The position numbers were made by a program, and so were the translations under genes. From the NCBI GenBank assembly GCA_031763025.1, contig JASSKH010000040.1:2679001-2743000 (forward strand): DNA of 64,000 nucleotides. Direction: 5' to 3'. Positions 51,449 to 61,200 of the stretch are shown here, in pieces. The notes beneath the pieces are model-generated. The model worked only from the letters and a program-made list of their open reading frames with translations, had not been told where the DNA came from and ran no database searches. Position 1 is the stretch's first letter. Each line of letters starts with the position of its first letter. This stretch comes from Macrocystis pyrifera. Lineage: Eukaryota; Sar; Phaeophyceae; Laminariales; Laminariaceae.

Positions 51449-51694
51449 GCATGGAGAACAGGGCGAGGCCCACGCGGGGTGTTGGCCGCTTTGCGGGCAA
51501 AGAGGCGTTTCATCAATATCTCCGTCCGCTTCGACAACTGCGGAATCTACCCGGTCATCGCCAGCTCGAGCTGTCGGTTTGAGCTGCTGATGACCCGGCA
51601 GATCCCGCAGCTGTCACAGCAGGCGGAATTACTGATGGAACGCCTGTTTAGCCACGACGCGGTCAACACCCCGCGTGGGCCTCGCCCGCCCTCC
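51449..51694. repeat. Imperfect inverted repeat with protein-like arms
   Basis: Right arm (about 51598-51694, +) reads QQAELLMERLFSHDAVNTPR and GPRP. Left arm (about 51549-51449, -) reads TEILMKRLFARKAANTPRGP. The arms are separated by about 50 nt and are about 75 percent alike by eye, including CAACACCCCGCGTGGGCCTC. The encoded family was not recognised. Confidence 0.75.
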
Positions 51695-51885
51695 ACGTCA
51701 GGCTGCCGGGGGTGGGGGAAAGAAGCCCTGGAGCCACAACTCCGGCGGTGGGTCTCGCGGCGCCACGGGCGGAACTCGTATTCTTCATGAAATAAAATCC
51801 GAATTGGTACGAGAGCTGCGAGTCGGCACGACTTACAGTAAGTCAGCAACTAGTGGTGGTTAGTCGGAGCGATAGTCGTTTCAGG

Positions 51886-52080
51886 AAGTACCGACTACCG
51901 GACTTATTGGGTTTCCATACTTGTAGGAAGGATTGTTGAATGCGGGATAGATAATTTTGTTTTGAGTGGGTCCTCTCGGTCGAGCAGGGATGTTTTGGTT
52001 CGCTACGCCCGCTTGAAGTAAGTCGGAAAGTCGGCTGGTCGTCAGCTGGCTTCGCCAGCCGACTTGCCGACTGAAGTCAG
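51886..52080. repeat. About 195-bp dispersed repeat B, copy 2
   Basis: Homologous to 36519-36716; ends CAGCTGGCTTCGCCAGCCGA, CTTGCCGACTGAAGTCAG. Confidence 0.7.
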
Positions 52081-52084
52081 ATAA

Positions 52085-53245
52085 TTGGATAACGGCACAT
52101 GCCCAGTCGTGAAATCCTGCTGACTCAATACAGCTCTACAAATTGGACTTCGATTTTCCGAACCGTTTTTTTCTTTAACCGTTATTGGCGGCCCTACTGC
52201 AGTACTGGCCATTCCTAACGAACGAAATAAATCACGATTCGTGAGGTTTTCGTCGCGAAATCGTGTTTTTTTTTTTCTGGTCATGATTCACGACAAAAAC
52301 CTCACCATTCATGACGCCAATTTTTAGCTGCTTTCCCCTAAAGAAAAAAACAAAAATCAAGCTCCGTGACTTTTTGTCGTTGCTCGAAGTACGCCCGATC
52401 CAACACAGTACGCAACCCACGCGCACCAACGGTTTCCGAAGAAAACTATACGGGCATGGCAGACTCTGCTTCATGCCCCGATTGCGGACAGCGGGCTGCT
52501 GCCCAAAGACACCGCTGGGTGCGAGCTATCGAGTACGTTGTGGCCTCTGAATCTCTAGGAGGAGGAGCCACAGCGCGAAGAAAAAGCGAAAATAATCTGA
52601 GAATCTCACAGGCCAGGCGGGCAGACGACCCGTGAGATCAGAATCTCGCGGGCTGGGTCAGGCTCCCGTCTCTGATTATAATATGCCACGGGCCGGGCCG
52701 GGCCGGGCGCAGTTGGCCCGGCCCGGTCTGGCCGTACTCCATCCGCGAGAGTTGGACCCACCCGAAAAAAAAAAAACCGTTGGATTTGAAATATCGGAAA
52801 AATTACAGTTCGAAAATATAACGAAACGTGACGTTTTTTCAGCTTTTATCGTTAGAATGGACATGTCGCGGATCGTGATATATATATATATTGGTTCTTT
52901 AGGAGCAGCCCTAAGTGCGTGCGCATGTATAATGATTCAAAATTTGTTTCGGCCACTGTCGTCTACGGCGCTCAACGCACACGGAACCAACGCCGCTCCC
53001 GACGGGTTTCGTGCACGCAACACATACCAACGAACCCTTCTCGTGCTGTTCCGATATAAGTCGTCGAGAGTTGATCGAGACAGGTGCGAGACCGCGTGCT
53101 TCCATAGGCATGGCTTGAGACAAGCTCCTAAAAACCTCTGGAACGCATAATATGTCCTAATGCATGAAAATTATATTACGTTCGTAACGAGTATACGTGT
53201 TCTGGGGAAAAAATCTCTGCCGAGCGAGGGCGATACGTAGCCTAA
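52085..53245. other. Stretch without recognisable gene
   Basis: The longest ORF is 52632-53150 (172 codons, +), with no recognised domain and partly GGGCCGGGCC low complexity. Confidence 0.5.
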
Positions 53246-53249
53246 TCTA

Positions 53250-53355
53250 TTACAGGGGACCAAAGCAAATAGGACCAAATATTGTTGGTAAAAATAGGTA
53301 AATAGATAGGTTTTGCGTTTTTACCGTAGGTCCTATTTTCTACCGTCTCCCGTAA
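53250..53355. mobile_element. 105-bp MITE, copy o
   Basis: TTACAGGGGACCAAAG ... CCGTCTCCCGTAA, flanked by TA. Confidence 0.88.
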
Positions 53356-54179
53356 TAGGTCAAGTGTGTACCATTTGGGCCACAAGTGATACTGCCAGGC
53401 CCATCCTACTGCTGGGGGAACGGAGAGGCTCTGTCTGCTGTACATCTCGTGGTCGTGGCACCTGGTACGATGCGAGTAGCTCTGCTGGGCGTGCGTTGGG
53501 TATTCGCGATGCAGAAGGTCGGAGATTAAGCAGTTTTAATCGTCGTCACTAAGTCAGGCCGAAAGCGGGGGGATTTCTACGTCGTGGTAGATGTTCGCTC
53601 GTGGGTTCAGCTTTGCATATATTCTGCTTGTGCTGCTGCTACTGCTGCTGTGGCGGTTGCTGCTGCTGTTTGCTTTTGCTCTCTGTTTCTGCTTCTGCTG
53701 CTGCTGCTACTATTGCTCGGGCGTTTTTTTTTCTTCTCCACGCTTAGTCGAACAATCACGGAGCATGTACAAAACGAGAATGCCGAGGGCATGCTGTTGT
53801 TATTCCTGCTGGCGCTGCGACGAAAGAAAACAAGAAAATGCGTGTACCATCGGTATTCGCGCAGCATCGCAGATTAGACTACGGCAGATTTTCGGGCCGC
53901 GCCTCATTACCACCAATTATTAGAACTATAAGGGCGGCTACGGCCTTGGGTTGGAGCGGGCAAGTTTTGTAGTCAAGAGGCGTGTTTCATGTTTCGGATT
54001 TTCATCCGATTTCAACGTTGACCTTTAAGCGAGTCACGGGTTTCCAATCGAATAGGCTTCGTTCGCAGTCTCCGGCACACCCTGCTCACAAGCACTTTCG
54101 CACGTAGATTTCACGCGATGTCAGGAGGGTTTCTCACGCGATGTCAGGAGGGATCTCACGCGGCGATCACGATAAACAC

Positions 54180-54660
54180 CACGCGCTCGATGTGTTGATC
54201 CAAACGTGTTGCATCGTGACACCAGCCGATCAATCTGCCCCTTAACGCATATGTCTCTCTCTCTCGCAGGACCTGCGGGTCTCTCGAAACATCGTCGCGT
54301 CACAGACAACGAGACAGCTGCTGTGAACGCTGCTGATTTTCCATGGCAACACAAAGCAAACACACAAAGAGCCACCAGCGATTCTACCATGCCTGCCCGT
54401 CGACGACGGACGTTTTGAGCGTACAGAAGTACCCTTCTCGCACGCTGAGAAGGAGTTACCTGCTGAGCTATACATAGAGGTAAAAAAATCGATCGATCAC
54501 CCAGCTCAAGGTAATCCTTGCAACACTCTCCCCCCCTCTGAACAGCGGGATCTTTGGGACGTAACGGTACCGTATACGGCCGTACGTGGACCCACCCGCT
54601 TCTTTTCAACACTTGGGGAACCAGGGAGACATGCTTCTCGGGTTATGTGCTGTTAGTTAA
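54180..54660 (-). mobile_element. Possible LTR-element remnant
   Basis: At 54519-54540 GCAACACTCTCCCCCCCTCT resembles the terminal-repeat end plus purine tract of the TRIM (ATAACACTCTCCCCCCCC). A TGTTG start and a second terminal repeat could not be fixed. Confidence 0.3.
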
Positions 54661-54881
54661 TTTTAATAGCGTTCCGCCATATATTCATTGTTGATAACGC
54701 GTTGACCTCGAGCCATACAGCTCCAGTTCACTATCGACAATAGCTGTCAGCGGGAAGCTCCCGCCGTACGTCGCATGGAGGACAATATTTCAATACGTCC
54801 CTTGCAGGCCGGTCGTTAGTGCCGGGAAACGAAAAAACCACTACTACTGCTGTTCAGCACGAACATGATACTCGTATAAAA

Positions 54882-54885
<4 letters not shown>

Positions 54886-54918
<33 letters not shown>
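54886..54918. repeat. AT microsatellite
   Basis: Uninterrupted ATATAT run. Confidence 0.9.
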
Positions 54919-54920
<2 letters not shown>

Positions 54921-55014
54921 AAGCCAAAGACAGTCAAGAATTTTCCACTCTTTACGTATGCCCCCGTTTGGCACATTCACAAAAGTCTACGATACAACGC
55001 CAAAAAACTAAATA

Positions 55015-55119
55015 TTACGGGGGATCATAGTAAATAGGACCAAATATTGTTAGTACAAATAGGTAAATATATAGGTTTTTGTCTGTACCATAGGTCCTAT
55101 TAACTATGGAGCCCCGTAA
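55015..55119. mobile_element. 105-bp MITE, copy p
   Basis: TTACGGGGGATCATAG ... CTATGGAGCCCCGTAA, flanked by TA. Confidence 0.92.
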
Positions 55120-55131
55120 TAGTTCACTTGA

Positions 55132-55236
55132 TCACGGGGGACCATAGTAAATAGGACCAAATATTATTAGTAAAAATAGGTAAATATATAGGTTTTTGTG
55201 CATACCGTAGGTCCTATTAACAATGGACCCCCGTAA
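55132..55236. mobile_element. 105-bp MITE, copy q
   Basis: TCACGGGGGACCATAG ... CAATGGACCCCCGTAA, 12 nt from copy p, same internal orientation. The left TA is mutated. Confidence 0.88.
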
Positions 55237-55553
55237 TATTACTATAAACAATTCAAGGCACTATTATAGTTAGTTTTCACCTACAGCGCGTACAAGACAC
55301 ACGATATCCAAGACAAAATAATCGCGGGGTTCGCGGCTCTTTTGGCCTACTACACTTATGTATGACGCGCTACACGTTGCAAAAAAATACGGGAGGGGGA
55401 AGAAAACGTCCGACCTGCCGTCTTAAGAACTCGAAAGGAACCCCGCCCAAACGTGGCACTGGCCGTCTTCGTGCTTTAGATGTCCGCGACTTGTACTGCT
55501 TGCTGTGCTTCCGTCTCTGTTATTTACCAGGTACCAGTATGCAGCAGCTACTA

Positions 55554-55658
55554 TTACGGTGGTCCATAGTTAATAGGACCTACGGTACACACAAAACCCA
55601 ATATATTTCCCTATTTTTACTCACAATATTTGGTCCTGTTAACCATGGTCTCCCGTAA
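55554..55658. mobile_element. 105-bp MITE, copy r
   Basis: TTACGGTGGTCCATAG ... CCATGGTCTCCCGTAA, flanked by TA. Confidence 0.9.
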
Positions 55659-56868
55659 TAATAGGCGGGTAAAGAAGTGAAGGAATCCGTCGAAACGCGG
55701 CACTGGCCGTCTTCCTGCGTAGTTGAGGTGTGCAGCGACTACAGCAGTGCTTCCTGTGCTCCGGCCCAGCCCAGTCCCTGTTCTTCGTTGTGTTGCCTTG
55801 TGGACGAATACCTATGTTACCGGTACAGGCAGGGCAACTGCTGCTTATTGCCTACAGTCCGCAGGCAGTAATTCCTGCCATCGTATGTATGACTTGTACG
55901 GATCATACCTGGTACAATATATCTCAATCGTGACAAGATACGTGCAGCCCTCCGGATATTTTTATTTTTACTACTGCTGTAGTATTTTATTTTCTCAAAA
56001 TATACACACCCACTCTTTGAATTCTGCAGCTTCAGATTTTGTCTTCCTGATACGAAGTGTACGAGCTTGTATACCCTGCACGAGGTCGTTTTAAAACCCG
56101 TACACGCGATCGAAGTATGACACACGGCTTGCAAATATGAGATTCGACGATACCCTCGATCTCACAGCTGTTGTTTTGATTTTATAAATATATCCACTGA
56201 TTTACGTAGACAGCCTGTACACATCGAATTGCGACACTTGGCCGGAGTTGAGTGTACCGAGATGCTGCCCGAGAGGCACAGCGCCTATGCCTGAGGCATT
56301 TTTTGGTTGGGACATATCTTGAAAATTCTGGAAATTTCTGCCAAGTAGCACCAAAATCACAGACGACTTTTGCAGGAATTTGAAAAGGACAAGCGTCGGT
56401 GATTGGCACCGCGATCGCGCCGCCTTTGTCAGACGAGACGAGAGGCGGCGCGCGCGAGGAAGAGAGAGAGACCTCTGTTGCTACTCGCAATCTCAGACAG
56501 TCGACGCGGCAGAGGGCGGCCCCAACACCATGCTCGTGTGGCGGTGTCTCCCCCCTATACGTAGTATGCGCCTTGTTTTATGTCTCGGAGTCTGTGGACG
56601 GGTAGAAAGTCGGGGCCAGCGCAGCCTGCGGTCCCTTTACGTACGTACCCTCATCCACCCAGAGGCCACAGGCGAAAGTTTTGAGTACGTGTGCGTAGCT
56701 AGACCACAGCAACACCTGCACCAGGCTACAACACCAGCAGCAGTAGCGTCGTCTCCGTCAATCCGAGCTCTGACCCTTTGCCTGCAGCAGCGGACAAACC
56801 CCGTGCTTGCAGTGGCTATACATAATAGGACGCGTTTCCCGTCAAGTTTCAAATACCTGGTATTAATA

Positions 56869-56982
56869 TTACGGGGGTCCATAGTTAATAGGACCTACGG
56901 TGGTATACATAAAAAACTACCAGGTATATGTTTACCTATTTTAATAACAATATTCGGTCCTATTTACTATGGTCCCTCGTAA
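56869..56982. mobile_element. 105-bp MITE family, copy s, at a nested scar site
   Basis: Left flank reads TACCTGGTATTAATA directly before TTACGGGGGTCC. Inside the element TA has become TACCAGGTA (56918-56926). 114 nt. Confidence 0.9.
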
Positions 56983-56999
56983 TAGGAGCAGTTCATCAG

Positions 57000-57190
57000 A
57001 AATATTACTACACTGTCCGGAAACGTAAGAGAGCTTTGATACTCGTATTAGTCCCCAAACAATCGTTATATTTCCGGACACAGCGGTAGTACCAGCACCC
57101 ACTCTGTCCGGAAATGTGAGAAATTGTCGGTCCTGATATTAACATTCAAAGAGTCCGTACATAATCGGATATAGTGGTATCGTTCACGCG
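57000..57190. repeat. TGTCCGGAAA inverted-repeat remnants
   Basis: ACTGTCCGGAAACGTAAGAG (57018) and TATATTTCCGGACACAGCG (57068) face each other, and a third TGTCCGGAAATGTGAG follows near 57107. Possible small palindromic element. Confidence 0.5.
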
Positions 57191-57414
57191 AAAAACTCAG
57201 AACCAATTCTAAAATCAAGTCGAACGAATTCTCACCGAGGAGGAAAACATTCCCAATAGTTTACTGCCTCGAAAAAAATGTTCCCAAGCAGGTACGAGTA
57301 TAGGATCGGAGCCGCCCGAGAGAGCAGACCGCCGCGATTGCATGTCTACTGCTGCTGATTTGCTTTGCGTTTCTCCTGCTGCGTTACTATGATATGATAA
57401 CGGGATGATACGAT

Positions 57415-57482
57415 ATTGCTGCTGCTGCTCTGCTGCTCTGCTGCTCTGCTGCTTGCTCTGCTGCTTGCTCTGCTGCTGCCTT
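57415..57482. repeat. CTG/CTCTG microsatellite
   Basis: GCTGCTCTGCTGCTCTGCTG-type repeat. Confidence 0.85.
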
Positions 57483-58124
57483 CATTCTGTTCTGTCGACC
57501 AGGTGGTGAGTGTCGGAGGGTGGACGACGCCAGGTGAAACAAGAGTCAGATTGTCAGTCTTGGTAGCTTCTGCACTAAAACCATAAAATCCAAGTACGAG
57601 CCGCAGCAGGGACGATCGTAACTGCACGTATCTACCGTTGCTCTAGGCATTGACAACAACAGTAGCATCGAGCCCACAGGAACCGACCTGTGAGCTGCTG
57701 GGGCTTGGCTTGCTGGTGCTTGCACGGAGCGAACGGCAAAATGCACTACGGTTAGCATACTAGATTCAACGTAGATGAAGATCGACCGGAAGTTTCGTTG
57801 TGCTCTATGCACACCAGACTGGCACGGCAGACACGTGAAAAATCTGGAACCAAATACTCTTTCTCACTTGCAAGCTAGCGATTCCTGAGGTATGTACGAG
57901 TGGCTCACCTCGTCGTCGTATTCCATCATCATAATGCTGTCCGTTGTGCGCCGACTGCCGACTGCGCGATTTGGGAGAAAACATGTTTATAGTCAAATTG
58001 GAGGCATGTTATAGGAGGGGTATTTAGCATAATATCCCCTGCTCGGATACCTTGCCTACGAGAACAGCAGTATCGATACGAGCGAAGCTTAACCCTTACT
58101 CCCACCCACCCTCCCGGAACTAAC

Positions 58125-58223
58125 ATGGCCCCTAAGTTCGACCTCGGTACACCCAAGGGCCTGGGTGGCTTCAACGGCTTCATCACGTCCAGGTCGTACG
58201 TGGAGGGCTATGCTTACTCCCAG
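58125..58223 (+). CDS. eEF1B exon 1
   Basis: 33 codons MAPKFDLGTPKGLGGFNGF, ITSRSYVEGYAYSQ. Donor GTAGGT, phase 0. A C-rich stretch (ACCCTTACTCCCACCCACCC) lies just upstream, as is common before translation-factor genes. Confidence 0.93.
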
Positions 58224-61200
58224 GTAGGTTTGCGTGGAACATCTGATTCCGACGCATTTTCTTATTTCAGAGCAGTATCTCACCACAGCAGACATGACCG
58301 CCGTACTGAGAGCGGACAATGTTTTGACTGGCCGACGTGAGCGACAAGCACGATGCAAAATAACGCCAAGAGGGTTGCCACGCGGTGCTTGATCTGCGTG
58401 CTTGATTTCTCTTTTGGGGCTGCATCGTTGTGAGATGTGGGAGCTTGGTTGAGCTCTTACAGCAATATGTCTATTTTGGTACCAGGTACCTGGTACGTAT
58501 TTCTGTATACATATTTGGGTGGCTATCGGACCTGTGGTGGAGGATTAGGCATGAGATACGAAGGGTCACAGGGTCACAGCAGGAGAAAAAAGGGAGAGAG
58601 GAATGGGTTTAGGGCTGGATACCTGCCCTGTGACCATTGCCGTTGTGGCCGTGTGTTCTGCTTTGCTGATCGTGATAACTGTCGAGCTGTAGTCAACGCT
58701 GTTACGCATTGCATTGCACAACAAGCGGCCGGCCCTATTATGGCGAAATGCGTTCTACGTACGTACACAAGTTGTGGGTGAGTTTCGACTTTACCTGCTG
58801 GTATCGGGTAACGATGCATGCCGCATGCCCTGCACGGCGGCTGCCTTCCAACTCTGCTGAGTATGCGAGGACACGATGCCCATCACTTGCGTGCTCCTAT
58901 ATCATTCATTGCTGCTGCATTGGACTACCGGTACATAGTAGCACATAGGCATGCCTGGGGTTATCTTACAAGGGACAAGCAGGATCCAGCACACAGCAGT
59001 TCGTGTTACCACCTGGTACGTACCAGGTACCTTGGTATGTGATGCCCATACAGCCCTCACCAGTATAATGACCAAGTATATATGTACGCTTTCTCTGCCA
59101 GATACACTGTTACAGCAGTACTGCACAGAGTATTAATATTTAGTATGTACGCTTTCTCTGCCAGATACACTATTATAGCAGTACTGCACAGAGTATAGAG
59201 TATTACAAATATTCAGTGCAAAGTAATATCTGGAATTCCAGCAGTATTCAAGATGTTTTTGAGTTCCTCGATACAATGTACACGTGTGCCTGTGTGCAAG
59301 TGACCCAACCGAGATTCGAACCCCGACGCGACCGCCGATAGGGCGACACCAGCAGTTTACCCGGTGTATAAACCAGGGATGCATATTGCGCGTTACATGT
59401 AACGCTCGCGTTCACCAATCGAAATCCACGAGCCGTTCGTTCGCTAAATTCTTGACGTTCGCGGAATTTAATACACTCGCCCTGGATGGGAAATGCCTCC
59501 CAATATACCGGAAACCCTTCTGTTTCCCTGCAAGGAGGTGGTAGTTTTCCATCCCCCGTATTAACGCCTTTCGAGATTGTCGTTGGCCATTCTAGGACGC
59601 CTTTCACACTTATTTTAGCCGCAACGTTCGCATCCCTGGTTACAATGGGTTGATTTCTGTGTTCCTGTTGTTTTTTTTCCGGGGCTGTTTGCGCGTGATG
59701 GACTATTAATAGCTAGTCATGACCCGACCCGGTCAGAAGATGTTCAAGATGTCACGGGTCGGGTCGGATGAAGTCAGGGAGTGCTAAAAATATGTCGGGT
59801 CCGGCCGGGTCAGTTCAAGCGGTTTTCAAATCTCGCCGATCGGGTCAGGTCGAGTCAAGAGTTTTTCGAATCTCACGGGTCGGGTCAGGTCGGGTCAAGA
59901 GTTTTTCAAACCTCCGGGGTCGGTTCTGGTCGGGTCGGATCAAGAAGATTTTGAAATCTCACGGGTCGAGTCAGGTCGGTCAGGAGGGGATAAAAACTAT
60001 TACGGGTCGGGTCAGGTCATGACCCGCGAGAAACGGGTGACCGGCGTGTCGGGCCAGCATGACCCGCGAGTTGTTTTTTGGTGACAAGCGGGTCGGACCC
60101 GCACGAGGATCAGGCCCGCGGATACGACGTTTCCAAAACTTGCTGCTTTCTTCCCGAAGGCTTCTCTGGTGCTACTAACACTCAAAGTATCCTTGGGTAT
60201 CGTGTTTAAATATTAAACCACCACCAAATCTATATACGCATGTCCGCATCCATCGATACTCACTACCAGGCCATGTATCACTGCGGGGCACAAAAATGAA
60301 GGTTAAATGGTTGTCGGAGTGTCGACCCACGGGGCGGATCTGTGGGTCGAATCCGCGGGCCGATAAAATTGGTCTCGCGGGTTGAGGTGACCCGGCCCGC
60401 GACACGACCCGTATCTCGCGGGTCGATCGGGATCTGGCGAGTCGGGTCGGGTCAGGAGGTGTTCAAAATCTCACGGGTCAGGTCGGGTCGGGTCAAGAGG
60501 TTTTCAAAACTCACGGGTCGGGCCGGGTCAGCTGACCCGGCCCGACCCGACCTGACCCGCAAAGTTTGACCTTACCCGCGCACAGTCCTGCTTTTTTTTC
60601 CCTGCCACCAACGCACGATAAGTTGGCAAAGATCCTTCTGCGCGAGTTCCCAGCGACAACTCTCTCAACTGTCGTGGATTTATGATTCCTTCAAATGTGA
60701 TTGCTGCTGTATGCCCGGTGTCGGTCAGGCGGATGCGGACGTATTCTCCTCATGCTCCGGCGCGCCGGACAAGGCCAAGGCTCCCCACGCCTACCGCTGG
60801 TTCATCCACATCGCCGCAATCAAGGGCGTGCGAAGGTACGGTGCGGTGCGATCGGTAGTCGGTCGGTCGGTCGGTCGGTCGATTCTGCCGCCGCTGCTCT
60901 TGCTGCTGCTTGTGTTGCTACTGTTTGTGGTGGTGTTGCTGCTGCTTGCGTTGCTGCTGCTGCTGCCTCTGCTGCTCCAGTACGAAATCGTTTCATGTTG
61001 CCGTAAAATACGACAAGGCAGCATGCGACGGCCCCGACTACTGTGCAGGTTGTGTCTGGTTGCTCTTTCATACTGCACAGGTGTGTTCATACTACGTTCG
61101 CTTGCTCTTGCTCCGCTCAGATGCTTCTGAGCGGCAGGTCAACTAAATCCCTTCATACAAGCAACAAGCAGTAACGCCTCCGCAGCAACAGAGGCGAAAC

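Noticed and set aside
54121..54612. 163-codon minus-strand ORF
   Set aside because: No recognised domain; the region looks like a terminal-repeat remnant.
59295..59345. tRNA-like GGTTCGAATCTCGGTT on the minus strand
   Set aside because: A B-box word is present but no matching acceptor, D-arm or anticodon arm could be folded.
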